DNA from: Bacillus dicomae
GTDB taxonomy: Bacteria > Bacillota > Bacilli > Bacillales > Bacillaceae_G
Direction of reading: 5' to 3'
Length of the DNA stretch: 64,000 nucleotides
Assembly: GCF_006494425.1 (NCBI RefSeq)
Contig: NZ_VHIV01000009.1
Span: forward strand, 1 to 64,000
Positions 16,280 through 26,438 of the stretch are shown in pieces. A program made the position numbers and the translations under genes. The notes beneath the pieces were generated by a model, which saw nothing but the letters and a program-made list of their open reading frames with translations, did no database searches and was not told the origin of the DNA. Position 1 is the first letter of the stretch; each line of letters opens with the position of its first letter.

Positions 16280-17656
16280 ATGTATTCAATGGAACAAGTA
16301 GTAAACTTAGCGAAACATCGCGGTTTCGTTTTCCCTGGTTCTGAAATTTACGGTGGTCTTGCAAATACTTGGGATTACGGTCCACTTGGAATCGAATTAA
16401 AAAATAACGTTAAAAAAGCTTGGTGGAAAAAATTCATTCAAGAATCTCCATACAACGTTGGTTTAGACGCAGCTATTTTAATGAACCCAAAAACTTGGAT
16501 CGCTTCTGGTCACGTTGGTAACTTCAACGATCCAATGATCGACTGTAAAAAATGTAAAGCGCGTCATCGTGCTGACAAATTAATTGAAGATGCATTAGAT
16601 GCAAAAGGCATCGAAATGGTTGTTGACGGTCTTACTTTCGACCAAATGGCTGACTTAATGAAAGAACATGAAGTAAAATGTCCTGATTGCGGTAGTGAAG
16701 AATTCACTGAAATCCGTCAGTTCAACTTAATGTTCAAAACATTCCAAGGTGTTACAGAGTCTAGCACGAACGAAATCTTCCTTCGTCCGGAAACAGCACA
16801 AGGTATTTTCGTAAACTTCAAAAACGTACAACGCTCTATGCGTAAAAAACTTCCATTTGGTATTGGCCAAATCGGTAAGAGCTTCCGTAACGAAATCACG
16901 CCTGGTAACTTCACATTCCGTACACGTGAATTCGAACAAATGGAACTTGAATTCTTCTGTAAACCTGGTGAAGATTTAGAGTGGTTCGCATTCTGGCGTG
17001 AAACTTGTAAGAACTGGTTACTTTCACTTGGTATGACTGAAGAAAGCATGCGTCTTCGTGACCACGGTGAAGAGGAGTTATCTCACTACAGTAACGCAAC
17101 AACTGATATTGAATTCAAATTCCCATTCGGTTGGGGTGAACTATGGGGCGTTGCATCTCGTACAGACTTCGATTTAAAACGTCACATGGAACACTCTAAC
17201 GAAGACTTTAACTATATCGATCCACAAACGAATGAGCGTTACGTACCGTACTGCATCGAGCCATCTTTAGGTGCTGACCGCGTAACATTAGCATTCTTAT
17301 GTGATGCATATGAAGAAGAGCAATTAGAAAACGATTCTCGTACAGTTCTTCGTTTCCACCCTGCTTTAGCACCATACAAAGCAGCTATCTTACCATTATC
17401 TAAAAAGCTATCTGAAGGTGCTACTGAAGTATTCGCAGAATTAGCTAAAGACTTCATGGTAGACTTTGACGAAACTGGTTCTATCGGTAAACGTTACCGT
17501 CGTCAAGACGAAATCGGTACACCATTCTGTATCACTTACGACTTCGACTCAGTTGAAGACAAAGCTGTTACAGTACGTGACCGTGACACAATGGAACAAG
17601 TTCGTATGCCAATTAGCGAGCTAAAAGGTTTCTTAGAGAAGAAAATCCAGTTCTAA
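16280..17656 (+). CDS. glyQS: Glycyl-tRNA synthetase (single-chain type)
   Basis: A 458-residue class II synthetase of the alpha2 type that attaches glycine to tRNA-Gly. Class II motif 2 is [19 protein letters not shown] and motif 3 ends in [10 protein letters not shown]-x2-C pair (DCKKCKAR) and a second one (KCPDCGS) may bind zinc; the C-terminal anticodon-binding domain starts near residue 365. AAAGGAGG precedes the ATG. Expression is set by the T-box leader 87 bases upstream. Confidence 0.97.
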   Translation: MYSMEQVVNLAKHRGFVFPGSEIYGGLANTWDYGPLGIELKNNVKKAWWKKFIQESPYNVGLDAAILMNPKTWIASGHVGNFNDPMIDCKKCKARHRADKLIEDALDAKGIEMVVDGLTFDQMADLMKEHEVKCPDCGSEEFTEIRQFNLMFKTFQGVTESSTNEIFLRPETAQGIFVNFKNVQRSMRKKLPFGIGQIGKSFRNEITPGNFTFRTREFEQMELEFFCKPGEDLEWFAFWRETCKNWLLSLGMTEESMRLRDHGEEELSHYSNATTDIEFKFPFGWGELWGVASRTDFDLKRHMEHSNEDFNYIDPQTNERYVPYCIEPSLGADRVTLAFLCDAYEEEQLENDSRTVLRFHPALAPYKAAILPLSKKLSEGATEVFAELAKDFMVDFDETGSIGKRYRRQDEIGTPFCITYDFDSVEDKAVTVRDRDTMEQVRMPISELKGFLEKKIQF

Positions 17657-17660
17657 TTAT

Positions 17661-17697
17661 AAAAAAAGAGGCTGCTCATGAGAGCGCCTCTTTTTTA
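17661..17697. terminator. Bidirectional terminator, glyQS / thioesterase
   Basis: AAAAGAGGC...GCCTCTTTT with an inner GCTC/GAGC stem, between convergent genes. Confidence 0.85.
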
Positions 17698-18078
17698 CTT
17701 TTCACGTTTTTCTTTAATTGCTACTGTGCATCTTGATATGCATAGTAAATCATCATTCTCATCAATGATACGCACATCCCAAACCATCGTTGAATGCCCT
17801 CTATGTATCGGTGTCCCGATCGCTGTTACAATTCCGTCTTTCTTTGAGCGAATGTGATTTGCATTAATTTCTAAACCAAAACAAATACATTTCTCTTGAT
17901 CAATCAAATTGTATGAACCAACACTTGCTACTGTTTCTGCTAATGCAAGAGATGCACCACCGTGTAAAAAACCAAACGGCTGATGCGTACGCTCATCAAC
18001 AGGCATCGTAGCAACTACCTTATCTTCTGTCATCTCTAACAACTCAATTCCAAGTGAATCCATTAAAGTTTTTGCCAT
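17695..18078 (-). CDS. Hotdog-fold thioesterase (PaaI/YuxO family)
   Basis: A 127-residue hotdog-fold enzyme. FGFLHGGASLALAETVAS is the catalytic-helix signature (His-Gly-Gly and a conserved Glu). GHSTMVWDVRI is also typical. The family hydrolyses acyl-CoA esters. YuxO-like members act on 1,4-dihydroxy-2-naphthoyl-CoA in menaquinone synthesis, which is possible here but not shown. Single gene. Confidence 0.9.
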   Translation of the reverse strand: MAKTLMDSLGIELLEMTEDKVVATMPVDERTHQPFGFLHGGASLALAETVASVGSYNLIDQEKCICFGLEINANHIRSKKDGIVTAIGTPIHRGHSTMVWDVRIIDENDDLLCISRCTVAIKEKREK

Positions 18079-18173
18079 ATCGTTTCCCCCTTCTCTTACT
18101 TTAATTAAATGTATAATTTTACCTGTTTATTTTCAAACTACTTATAACACTTATATAAGGAGGTTTCACCTAA

Positions 18174-18917
18174 ATGAAACAGAAATTTTGTATACTATTG
18201 CTTATGTTCTCCTTGCTGACTATTGTACCAAATTGTACACTAGCAGCCAAAGCATCCAACCTGACAATTGATGTTCAGACTGTCACGCAAAAAGGTAAGA
18301 AACCTTATATAGAATATCAAATTAACAGGCCTTCTTTTCACAACTTTTCTGATTCTAAGTTCCAAAATAAGCTCAATTTCTATTACAAAAAATCTACTGA
18401 CAAATTTAAAAATAAATTAGAAAAAGAAGCAAAAAAATATTATAAAGAGACAGAAGGATCTAGTACACCATTTCATCCGTACGTGGCGAATGTTGATTAT
18501 AAAGTATCTTTAAATAAACCACCTTTGCTCAGCCTATATTTGAATTACTATCAATATACAGGCGGAGCACACGGTCTTTATACGTGGAAGGCAAATACAT
18601 TTGATTTAAACGAAAAAAAGTTACTACACTTAGACGATTTATTTCAACAAAAAGATAAATACAAAGAAGTAATTCGTGCTGAGATTATAAGACAAATTAA
18701 ACAAAATGAAAGCATTTATTTTCCTGATGCGACTGAAAAAGTCATGAGCGCTAAAAAGTTCCACTTCTTTTTAGAACCAGACAATCTCGTTATTTATTTC
18801 CCTTTATATGAGATTGCTCCTTATTCAAGCGGAATTCCACAATTTCGTATTCCGTATACATTGCTAAGAGACTATTTAAAGCCTTCTTATCAAAATATTT
18901 TGATTGACAACAAGTAA
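18174..18917 (+). CDS. Exported DUF4163/DUF3298 protein
   Basis: A 247-residue secreted protein: signal peptide to about residue 25 (ending TLAAKA), a DUF4163-like region with YQYTGGAHG, then a DUF3298-like part (FFLEPDNLVIYFPLYEIAPYSSG). This pair of domains is found in RsiV-type lysozyme-binding anti-sigma factors and in PdaC, but no transmembrane anchor or catalytic domain is present here. Function is unknown. Good RBS (AAGGAGGTTTCACCTAA). Confidence 0.87.
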   Translation: MKQKFCILLLMFSLLTIVPNCTLAAKASNLTIDVQTVTQKGKKPYIEYQINRPSFHNFSDSKFQNKLNFYYKKSTDKFKNKLEKEAKKYYKETEGSSTPFHPYVANVDYKVSLNKPPLLSLYLNYYQYTGGAHGLYTWKANTFDLNEKKLLHLDDLFQQKDKYKEVIRAEIIRQIKQNESIYFPDATEKVMSAKKFHFFLEPDNLVIYFPLYEIAPYSSGIPQFRIPYTLLRDYLKPSYQNILIDNK

Positions 18918-18933
18918 ATATTTTCGCTACGAT

Positions 18934-18967
18934 AATGTTAACCTAAAAACAACAGGAGGTTAACATT
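18934..18967 (+). promoter_or_regulatory. BirA-type biotin operator of bioY
   Basis: AATGTTAACC (18934-18943) and GGTTAACATT (18958-18967) are perfect 10-bp arms with a 14-base spacer, the GTTAAC-type form known for BirA operators in Bacillus. The right arm contains the end of the AGGAGG ribosome binding site and touches the ATG; GATAAT at 18931 could be the -10 box. Biotinyl-AMP-bound BirA should block expression when biotin is plentiful. Confidence 0.88.
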
Positions 18968-19561
18968 ATGAGGAGATTTCATGTTTTAGATTTAGCATTA
19001 GCTGCCATGTTTGTTGCTCTTATGGCCATTGGTGCAAATATTGTTTCTTGGGCACCATTCCTACAAGTAGCGGGTATCCCATTATCTATGCAACCATTTT
19101 TCGCAATTTTAGCAGGTCTTCTTCTTGGCAGTAGACTTGGTGCATTATCAATGACTGTATATATGCTCGTTGGCGTAGCAGGCGCACCAATCTTCGCTAA
19201 CTTCAAAGCTGGATTTGGAGCACTTTTAGATCCTACTGGTGGTTTTATTATCGCATTTATTATCGTTGCTTACGTATCAGGAAAACTAGTAGAACAAAAG
19301 GAAAAACCAACATTTAGCACATTTGCAATTGCTTCGTTCACAGGAATCATTTTAACGTATATTATCGGTACTACTTACATGTACGGGGCAGTCAATTTCT
19401 TCATGGGTGGTAATATGAGCTATAAAACAGCTTGGATGATTATGATGTGGTTCGCAGTAAAAGATATTGTGTTTACAATTATCGGTGTTATTATCGCACC
19501 TCGCATATACTATGCTGTACGTCGTTCCGCTTATCAGCATTCTCATTCGACGATTTCATAA
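18968..19561 (+). CDS. bioY: Biotin transporter substrate-binding subunit BioY
   Basis: A 197-residue membrane protein with six predicted helices, the S-component of biotin ECF transporters. GIPLSMQPFFAILAGLLLG and the glycine-rich GVAGAPIFANFKAGFG loop are BioY marks. No energising module lies next to it, so it probably uses the shared EcfAA'T module encoded elsewhere. The operator at its start supports biotin as substrate. A terminator shared with gtaB follows. Confidence 0.94.
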   Translation: MRRFHVLDLALAAMFVALMAIGANIVSWAPFLQVAGIPLSMQPFFAILAGLLLGSRLGALSMTVYMLVGVAGAPIFANFKAGFGALLDPTGGFIIAFIIVAYVSGKLVEQKEKPTFSTFAIASFTGIILTYIIGTTYMYGAVNFFMGGNMSYKTAWMIMMWFAVKDIVFTIIGVIIAPRIYYAVRRSAYQHSHSTIS

Positions 19562-19562
19562 G

Positions 19563-19600
19563 AAAAAGGAGTTGTTCCTACTGGAACAACTCCTTTTTTA
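19563..19600. terminator. Bidirectional terminator, bioY / gtaB
   Basis: AAGGAGTTGTTCC and its complement with runs of A and T on the two sides. Confidence 0.9.
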
Positions 19601-19602
19601 TA

Positions 19603-20493
19603 TTAAGACTCTTGATTCGTATGTTCTTCTAAAATTTTCTTCATCATTACAACCATGTCATCACGTAATTCTGGGTGTTGCAGGGCCATTTCGATTGTCG
19701 TTTGAACGAATCCTAACTTTTCACCTACATCATAGCGCTTTCCTTCGAAATCGTAAGCGAATACACGTTGAATTTCGTTTAAGCTTTGGATCGCATCTGT
19801 TAACTGAATTTCACCACCAGCACCAACATGTTGCTGTTCTAAGAACATGAAGATTTCAGGTGTTAAAACGTAACGTCCCATAATTGCTAAGTTTGAAGGT
19901 GCTGTACCTGCTGCTGGTTTCTCAACGAAATTGCGAACTTGGTAACGGCGTCCTTCCTGCTCTAACGGATCAATAATTCCATAGCGGTGTGTTTCATCTT
20001 CTGGAACCGTTTGTACACCAATAACAGAAGAAAGCGTTTTATCATATTCTTCAATTAATTGACGTAAACATGGCTTTTCAGCTTGAACGATATCATCACC
20101 TAATAAAACAGCGAATGGCTCATCACCAATGAATTTACGCGCACACCAAACAGCGTGACCTAATCCTTTTGGTTCTTTTTGACGAATATAATGAATATCT
20201 ACCATTTTTGAAGAAGCCTGTACTTTTTCAAGTAACTCATACTTTTTCTTTTCTAATAAGTTTTGTTCTAACTCAAATGCATTATCAAAATGATCTTCAA
20301 TAGAACGCTTCGTTTTACCAGTAACGATAATAATATCTTCGATTCCTGATTTTACTGCTTCTTCTACAATGTATTGGATAGTTGGTTTATCAACAATCGG
20401 TAACATTTCTTTTGGCATTGCTTTTGTAGCTGGTAAAAAACGTGTTCCTAATCCAGCTGCTGGGATTATCGCTTTTCTTACTCTTTTCATCAC
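19603..20493 (-). CDS. gtaB: UTP-glucose-1-phosphate uridylyltransferase
   Basis: A 296-residue nucleotidyltransferase making UDP-glucose from UTP and glucose-1-phosphate, for teichoic acid, glycolipid and polysaccharide synthesis. The N-terminal signature is [28 protein letters not shown] and FVEKP are further family motifs. pgcA, which makes its glucose-1-phosphate substrate, lies just upstream on the same strand, though a hairpin separates them. Confidence 0.96.
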   Translation of the reverse strand: MMKRVRKAIIPAAGLGTRFLPATKAMPKEMLPIVDKPTIQYIVEEAVKSGIEDIIIVTGKTKRSIEDHFDNAFELEQNLLEKKKYELLEKVQASSKMVDIHYIRQKEPKGLGHAVWCARKFIGDEPFAVLLGDDIVQAEKPCLRQLIEEYDKTLSSVIGVQTVPEDETHRYGIIDPLEQEGRRYQVRNFVEKPAAGTAPSNLAIMGRYVLTPEIFMFLEQQHVGAGGEIQLTDAIQSLNEIQRVFAYDFEGKRYDVGEKLGFVQTTIEMALQHPELRDDMVVMMKKILEEHTNQES

Positions 20494-20542
20494 AAAATAC
20501 CCTCTCTTCTGTCAGAATCAATAACGATTATTTCCTTACATA

Positions 20543-20574
20543 GAACAAAAGGGAGGTTTCACTCCCTTTTGTTC
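20543..20574 (-). terminator. Terminator between pgcA and gtaB
   Basis: GAACAAAAGGGAG and its complement with a short loop. It would reduce readthrough from pgcA into gtaB. Confidence 0.8.
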
Positions 20575-20598
20575 CCTACTACTTAAAATTACTTTATA

Positions 20599-22323
20599 TT
20601 ATAAACGATTCATAATATCTTCTTTAATAGTAAGTAACTTTTGTTCACTATTTTGTAAAGAATTATCTTGAACACCGAAGTAGAACTTGATCTTCGGTTC
20701 AGTTCCAGATGGACGTAGGCAGAACCATGAACCATCTTCTAATTGATATTTTAACACATTTGATTTCGGTAAGTGAATCTCTTCTTTATTTCCATCTTGT
20801 AAAGACGTAATGATGCTCGCTTTATAGTCTTCAACTGCTACAACTGTTAAGCCCGCTACTTCTTTCGGAGGATTTTCACGGAATGTTGCCATCATCTCTT
20901 GGATTTGTTCCGCTCCATCTTTTCCTTTTAGCGTTAACGATACAAGATCTTCACGGAAGAAACCGTACTTTTCAAATACTTCTAATAGACCATCGTATAA
21001 CGTTTTACCTTGTGATTTGTAGTATGCAGCTACTTCACATGCAAATAGAACTGATTGTACTGCATCTTTATCACGGCAGAATGGACGGATTAAATAACCA
21101 TAGCTTTCCTCATAACCGAATTGGAATTCGTATTGTCCGCTTTCTTCATACTGTTTAATTTTCTCACCGATAAATTTAAATCCAGTTAACGTATCAACTG
21201 TATCTAAACCGTATGCTTTCGCGATTGTACGGCCAATTTCAGACGTTACGATTGTTTTTAATACAACACCGTTCTCTGGAAGCGTTCCGTTTTCTTTCTT
21301 TTGAGATAATAAGTAATCAAGCATTAATGCACCTGTTTGGTTACCAGTTAATACTTGGAACTCACCATCGTGATTACGAACAGCTACACCAAGGCGGTCT
21401 GCGTCAGGATCTGTTGCGATTAACACATCTGCGCCTACCTTCTCACCATCACGAATTGCATACTCAAACGCTGCGTGCTCTTCTGGGTTTGGTGATTTTA
21501 CTGTAGAGAAGTTCGGATCTGGTAACTCTTGCTCTTTTACAACTGTTACATCTGTAAATCCAACTTCTTCTAAGCCACGGCGTACAGAAATATTTGATGT
21601 TCCGTGTAGTGGTGTAAAGACGATCTTTAAGTCTTTCCCAACCTTTTGTACCATTTCTTTATTAATAATGACATTGTTCAATTCTGCAGCATATGCATCG
21701 TCGACTTCTTGTCCAATAATATGTAATAAACCGTCAGCTTTTAATTGCTCCACATCAGCAACCTCAACTGTTAATTCATCTTCTACTGCGTTTACGTAGC
21801 TAATTAATTCATCAGCTTCTTTTGGAGGCAACTGCCCACCATCTTCACCGTATACTTTATAACCGTTATATTCAGGCGGATTATGGCTTGCCGTAAGAAC
21901 GATTCCACTCACTGTATGTAAATGACGAACTGCGAAAGAAAGCACTGGCGTTGGACGTAAGCTTTCAAACACATATGTTGTAATGCCGTGTGCACCAAGT
22001 GTAGCAGCTACTTCCATTGCAAACTCAGGTGATTTATGACGAGAATCATACGCAACAACAACACCGCGCTTCTTCGCTTCTTCACCTAATTTTTCAATAA
22101 ACTTCGCTAATCCTTGCGTTGCTTTACGGACTGTATATACGTTTAAACGGTTCGTACCAGCACCAAGTTCACCACGCATACCACCTGTGCCAAACTCTAG
22201 ATTTTTATAAAAGCTGTCCTCGATTTTTTTCTCATCTTGCTTCATGTTTTCTAACTGTTCTTTTAGTTCTGCGTCTAACTCTGCATATGAAAGCCAGCGA
22301 CTAAATTCTTGTTTCCAGTTCAT
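20599..22323 (-). CDS. pgcA: Alpha-phosphoglucomutase (PgcA)
   Basis: A 574-residue phosphohexomutase converting glucose-6-phosphate to glucose-1-phosphate. The catalytic serine loop is [13 protein letters not shown] (about residue 145), the metal loop DPDADRLG, the sugar loop GYEESYGY and the phosphate loop [12 protein letters not shown]. Length fits the PgcA/YhxB group. With pgi and gtaB in the same window it links central sugar phosphates to UDP-glucose. GAGAGGAGATAGAAGT precedes the ATG. Confidence 0.96.
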   Translation of the reverse strand: MNWKQEFSRWLSYAELDAELKEQLENMKQDEKKIEDSFYKNLEFGTGGMRGELGAGTNRLNVYTVRKATQGLAKFIEKLGEEAKKRGVVVAYDSRHKSPEFAMEVAATLGAHGITTYVFESLRPTPVLSFAVRHLHTVSGIVLTASHNPPEYNGYKVYGEDGGQLPPKEADELISYVNAVEDELTVEVADVEQLKADGLLHIIGQEVDDAYAAELNNVIINKEMVQKVGKDLKIVFTPLHGTSNISVRRGLEEVGFTDVTVVKEQELPDPNFSTVKSPNPEEHAAFEYAIRDGEKVGADVLIATDPDADRLGVAVRNHDGEFQVLTGNQTGALMLDYLLSQKKENGTLPENGVVLKTIVTSEIGRTIAKAYGLDTVDTLTGFKFIGEKIKQYEESGQYEFQFGYEESYGYLIRPFCRDKDAVQSVLFACEVAAYYKSQGKTLYDGLLEVFEKYGFFREDLVSLTLKGKDGAEQIQEMMATFRENPPKEVAGLTVVAVEDYKASIITSLQDGNKEEIHLPKSNVLKYQLEDGSWFCLRPSGTEPKIKFYFGVQDNSLQNSEQKLLTIKEDIMNRL

Positions 22324-22466
22324 ACTTCTATCTCCTCTCGCTTGTCATACCTTTATTATATGAAAAAAACAACCTGTATCTCAATATTTTTTACAATCTA
22401 ACAGGATTTTACTAGGAATATTTGTATACACTATGATTAAATACTCCACTAAAGGGAATGAGGATT

Positions 22467-23072
22467 ATGCAAGAATGGGGCTTGTCAGAAGAGCTCAAAA
22501 TACAAACAAAGCAAATGATTGAAATTGCTGAAAAAGAATTATCAATTATGAGAAAAGCAATTGATAAAGAAGATGAATGTATTTTGTGCAAGATGGAAGA
22601 TATTCATCATATGTTAGCAAATGTACAAACACTGGCAGCTACATACTATATTCAAGCGTATTTATCACCTTATACGGAAAGCTCACAGTTCATTACAACA
22701 GCTGTCCAACATTTAAGTGCCAGAAAACACGGTGCTCTTATTGTTGTGGAACGAAACGAGACACTTGAATCTTGTATTCAAACTGGAACAACATTAAATG
22801 CTCATTTAACCGCACCACTGCTCGAATCGATTTTCTATCCAGGTAACCCTCTCCATGACGGAGCCGTTCTCGTTAAAAATAATCATATTGTTTCAGCTGC
22901 CAACATTCTTCCATTAACGAAAAGCACGGAAGTTGATCCTGAGCTAGGAACACGTCACAGAGCTGCAATTGGCTTATCAGAAAAAAGCGATGCACTTATT
23001 TTAGTTGTCTCTGAAGAAACGGGCCGCACTTCATTCGCTTTAAACGGGACTTTATATACGATTTCTTTATAA
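22467..23072 (+). CDS. cdaS: Sporulation-type diadenylate cyclase CdaS
   Basis: A 201-residue soluble c-di-AMP synthase. The N-terminal ~60 residues form the helical regulatory region of CdaS enzymes; the DAC domain follows with HDGAVLV and GTRHRAAIGLSE, the two catalytic motifs. In B. subtilis CdaS acts in the forespore for germination. The ATG at 22467 has AAAGGGA nine bases before it; the ATG at 22458 is too close. Single gene with a terminator. Confidence 0.94.
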   Translation: MQEWGLSEELKIQTKQMIEIAEKELSIMRKAIDKEDECILCKMEDIHHMLANVQTLAATYYIQAYLSPYTESSQFITTAVQHLSARKHGALIVVERNETLESCIQTGTTLNAHLTAPLLESIFYPGNPLHDGAVLVKNNHIVSAANILPLTKSTEVDPELGTRHRAAIGLSEKSDALILVVSEETGRTSFALNGTLYTISL

Positions 23073-23110
23073 AGTGAAATTACATCGGCCGTAACACCAC
23101 ATATATCAAT

Positions 23111-23150
23111 AAAAAAGGCTGTTCCAAAATGTAGGAACAGCCTTCTCTTA
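23111..23150. terminator. Bidirectional terminator, cdaS / pepA
   Basis: AAGGCTGTTCC and its complement with an 8-base loop, A run before and T-rich sequence after. Confidence 0.85.
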
Positions 23151-23155
23151 TTATC

Positions 23156-24640
23156 TTATTCTTCGCCGAAACGTTCAACAAGTGTTGCAAGTGTACGTAC
23201 CATTGCACCTGTTGCTCCAGCTGGTCCTAAATCATGCGCTCCTGATGATTCAGATGTTCCAGCGATATCTAAGTGTACCCAAGGTGTATCTTCAGCGAAT
23301 TCACCTAGGAATGTACCTGCCATAACCGCATGTCCCTCGCGGCCTGGTGAATTATTTAAATCAGCGAACTTACTGTTTCTCACACGTTCTTTATCACGAT
23401 CAAAAATCGGTAATTGCCAAATTGATTCATCTGTTTCCATAGATGCCTCTAGCACTTGCTCAAACAACTCTTCATTGTTTGTCATTGCGCCTGTCGTATG
23501 ATTTCCAAGTGCAACAATTACACCGCCTGTTAATGTCGCAACATCAACAAGGTAGTTTGCACCTAGTTTTTTCGCATACGTAATACCGTCAGCTAACGCT
23601 AGGCGACCTTCTGCATCTGTATTTAATACTTCAATTGTTTTTCCGCTCATAGATGTGATCACATCGTCTGGCTTAAATGCTGTACCACTTACAACGTTAT
23701 CAGTTGATGGAATAACAGCGATCACATTTTGTTCAGGACGAAGTTCACCGATAATTTCCATCGCACCTAATACAGCAGCTGCACCGCCCATATCACCTTT
23801 CATACCGACCATGCCTTCACGTGGTTTTAAAGAGTAACCGCCTGTATCGTATGTGATTCCTTTTCCAACGAATCCAATAACATCTGTCCACTCTTCTTTT
23901 CCTTTATAAATAAGAGCGATCATTTTTGGTGGTTCTACACTACCTTGGTTTACTGCAAGTAACGCACCCATACCAAGCTCTTCCATCTCTTCTTTCTCAA
24001 GAACTTTATAATCCATATCATACTTCTCCGCTAATTCAACAGCATACTCAGCAAGCTTCGTTGCTGTTAATACGTTTGGCGGCATATTTACAAGTGTACG
24101 AGCTGAATTTGTTGCACGCCCATGTACGTAGCCAACTGTTAATGCAGCTTCAATTTCTTGTGCATCTTCCACTGTAACAGCCGTGAACTTCTCTAGCTCC
24201 ACACGTTCTTTTTTATCTGATTTATACGTTTGTAGTTCATATGTACCAAGACCTTGTACCTCTGCTGCAATATGAGCGACATCAATTGCATCTAATTTCT
24301 CTGTTACAAAAGAATCAAGTAAGATAGCTGCATCTTGTACTTTTGCTGCCTGTAACGTTTTAAACACCTTACCAAGAGCCCCACGTAACGTTTCCGTCGT
24401 ATAAGATTCTTTCTTTCCTAAACCGACGAAATAATAACGTTTCACATTTGTTTTTCCTAAACTATGTACTTTTGAAATAGCTTTCTTCTTAGTAGAAAGT
24501 TCTTTCTCTTCTAATAGAACTTGTAATTGTCCTTTAAACGCTTTGTCCAGTTCTTGTACAAAACTACTCGTTTTCTCTTCTTCAAATAAAGCAACAATCA
24601 CCGCTTCATGGCTGGCTAATTCTTTTTGTACTTGAAACAT
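23156..24640 (-). CDS. pepA: Leucyl aminopeptidase (M17 family)
   Basis: A 494-residue cytosolic metallo-aminopeptidase. The M17 catalytic signature is [13 protein letters not shown]. The lysine/aspartate metal site lies in [16 protein letters not shown] and [11 protein letters not shown]. The non-catalytic N-terminal domain covers about residues 1-165. It releases N-terminal residues from peptides and recycles Cys-Gly. An RBS GGGGGTCTGAAC precedes the ATG. Confidence 0.96.
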   Translation of the reverse strand: MFQVQKELASHEAVIVALFEEEKTSSFVQELDKAFKGQLQVLLEEKELSTKKKAISKVHSLGKTNVKRYYFVGLGKKESYTTETLRGALGKVFKTLQAAKVQDAAILLDSFVTEKLDAIDVAHIAAEVQGLGTYELQTYKSDKKERVELEKFTAVTVEDAQEIEAALTVGYVHGRATNSARTLVNMPPNVLTATKLAEYAVELAEKYDMDYKVLEKEEMEELGMGALLAVNQGSVEPPKMIALIYKGKEEWTDVIGFVGKGITYDTGGYSLKPREGMVGMKGDMGGAAAVLGAMEIIGELRPEQNVIAVIPSTDNVVSGTAFKPDDVITSMSGKTIEVLNTDAEGRLALADGITYAKKLGANYLVDVATLTGGVIVALGNHTTGAMTNNEELFEQVLEASMETDESIWQLPIFDRDKERVRNSKFADLNNSPGREGHAVMAGTFLGEFAEDTPWVHLDIAGTSESSGAHDLGPAGATGAMVRTLATLVERFGEE

Positions 24641-24751
24641 GTTCAGACCCCCTAAATTTCTCTACTCTATCTTTATTATAACTTTATTTTCGATAAAATG
24701 CGATAATTCTAACTTCTGTTACATCCTATACAATCCATATTTCTTATAAAA

Positions 24752-24782
24752 TAAAAAAGTCTAGCGTAATTACCACTAGACT
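24752..24782 (-). terminator. Terminator of yuiC
   Basis: AGTCTAG and CTAGACT flank an AT loop, followed on the minus strand by a T run. Confidence 0.8.
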
Positions 24783-25407
24783 ATCTTTGTTTTAAATATT
24801 GACCGCGAAACACTTGCATCGTTTCGTCTTGATTTAACATCGTTAACTCTTCTTCTGAAAACTTGCCATTTCCAACTTTCACTACATACACATTTACTTT
24901 TTTCTTACCCCATTGGCTATAAACATCTTTCACCGTATCATAATACAGATCAAGACGGTTTCCTTTTATTGCACCGCCCTTATCAGCTACTACACCATAC
25001 CCATAACCTGGTACGAATAGAATCGTTCCAATTGGAAATACACGTAAGTCCGCAGCGATTGTGGAATATAAATCCCTTTTCGCCTTAACACCTGAATATG
25101 TAATACCATACTCCGGATGTCCCGGCCTCTTACCAGTCGACTCAATTCCTGACGTATAACCTGTTGCAGTCATTTCAATTGAACGATATTTAGACCAGTC
25201 GTTTGCCTGCTCTAAAGCATTTATCACTTCTTTACTCGGAGCAACATTTTTCTTAACTTCTGCTGCATGTACTTCTTTTGCACTCGTTCCCTCATATTTC
25301 TTTACAATCTCTAATAAAGAAACTCCTGTGAAAGCATTCCATGTTACGCATAATGCGGATACAAGTAAACAAGTCATCATAATGCGAATACAATATCGTT
25401 TTAACAT
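24781..25407 (-). CDS. yuiC: 3D domain protein (YuiC-like murein hydrolase)
   Basis: A 208-residue secreted protein with an N-terminal signal/anchor (basic KRYCIR then a hydrophobic run) and a C-terminal 3D (MltA-type beta-barrel) domain. The three conserved aspartates are visible around [19 protein letters not shown]. YuiC/Sps-type proteins are lytic transglycosylases linked to resuscitation and germination. The start is uncertain: the ATG at 25407 has AAGGAGTG at a long ~14-base spacing, while 25440 is a weaker alternative. Confidence 0.88.
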   Translation of the reverse strand: MLKRYCIRIMMTCLLVSALCVTWNAFTGVSLLEIVKKYEGTSAKEVHAAEVKKNVAPSKEVINALEQANDWSKYRSIEMTATGYTSGIESTGKRPGHPEYGITYSGVKAKRDLYSTIAADLRVFPIGTILFVPGYGYGVVADKGGAIKGNRLDLYYDTVKDVYSQWGKKKVNVYVVKVGNGKFSEEELTMLNQDETMQVFRGQYLKQR

Positions 25408-25464
25408 TTTTATATTCCACACTCCTTCATCGTTAATCATTCCCTATACAATGAAGGAATATGC

Positions 25465-25497
25465 AAAAAAATAATCTCCAAATGAATTGGAGATTAA
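25465..25497 (-). terminator. Terminator between yuiB and yuiC
   Basis: AATCTCCAA and TTGGAGATT with a short loop and a run of seven T on the minus strand. Confidence 0.8.
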
Positions 25498-25811
25498 AAC
25501 ATTTGATATCCGCTTTTCCGAAGTTTCTTAATTACGATTCCTGCTAAAGCAGCACCTACTAATCCAGTAGATAAAATAAACACATCTGCTTGTCCTAAAT
25601 GCGATACACTTGTCCCAAATGAAGAGAATGTTTCTTTTGGCTTTGAAAAATAATCCCACATACTCGCCTTATTAATAATAAGCATACAAACAATCGGATA
25701 CACAATAACCATTACCCACGTAGCTCGCAATATCATGTTGAGTAAAAATCCAATTCCAAAAAACAAAATGAAAAATAACATCATTGAAATAAGTAGTACC
25801 GGTATACTCAC
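25494..25811 (-). CDS. yuiB: YuiB-like membrane protein
   Basis: A 105-residue protein with three hydrophobic segments, like YuiB beside yuiC in B. subtilis. Function is unknown. It starts with GTG inside the end of the nudix gene (GTGA overlap of four bases), so the two are translationally coupled. Confidence 0.85.
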   Translation of the reverse strand: MSIPVLLISMMLFFILFFGIGFLLNMILRATWVMVIVYPIVCMLIINKASMWDYFSKPKETFSSFGTSVSHLGQADVFILSTGLVGAALAGIVIKKLRKSGYQMF

Positions 25812-26314
25812 TCTTTCTCCCTCTCCTTCGCATGCGCCGTAAATACGTGATAGGCTGTATAACCAAATTGCTCTCCTGGATTTAATGTTTTGTCCATTTC
25901 AAGATGGAATTCTGATTGTCTTTCTAACAAATATTTAATAAGTACAGACGTATTTGGATCATCCGCAATCTTATCTGGATGTAAAAACGCTACTTCAGAC
26001 AATTCCTTCTCCTGTACAATAATATTTTCCCCTTCAGGTTCCAAAAGGAAAATGATCATATTATCACTAATCTCATTGCGAATCACGCCCGATCGAACAC
26101 CGATGATCCCCTTCACATGAGCGACAATACCTGTCTCTTCTAACACTTCGCGTTTCACAGCTTCATCAACAGTCTCACCTTCATTTACAAAACCAGCCGG
26201 TAAAGACCATTTCCCCTTTAATCCACTGTATTTTTTCTTAACGAACAGCCACCTGCCATCTTTTGTAGCAACTAGGCCACTGACAGCTAACCACACTTTC
26301 CCTCGCTTCTCCAT
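25808..26314 (-). CDS. NUDIX hydrolase
   Basis: A 168-residue pyrophosphohydrolase. The complete Nudix box GX5EX7REUXEEXGU is present as GFVNEGETVDEAVKREVLEE followed by TGI (about residues 41-63). The substrate, some nucleoside diphosphate derivative, cannot be told. GGAGGAGGTTATTACATC precedes the ATG. It forms a short operon with yuiB. Confidence 0.92.
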   Translation of the reverse strand: MEKRGKVWLAVSGLVATKDGRWLFVKKKYSGLKGKWSLPAGFVNEGETVDEAVKREVLEETGIVAHVKGIIGVRSGVIRNEISDNMIIFLLEPEGENIIVQEKELSEVAFLHPDKIADDPNTSVLIKYLLERQSEFHLEMDKTLNPGEQFGYTAYHVFTAHAKEREKE

Positions 26315-26389
26315 GATGTAATAACCTCCTCCACTAGAACGGACAGAATATTCTTTCTTTTTTATATATTATACTATATTTTTAATACG

Positions 26390-26430
26390 AAAAAAGCAGA
26401 AACAGCTCTTAGCCGTTTCTGCTTTTTTCT
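26390..26430 (-). terminator. Terminator of yumB
   Basis: AAAAGCAGAAAC and its complement with T runs on both sides, also able to stop transcription on the plus strand. Confidence 0.88.
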
Positions 26431-26438
26431 ACTATATA

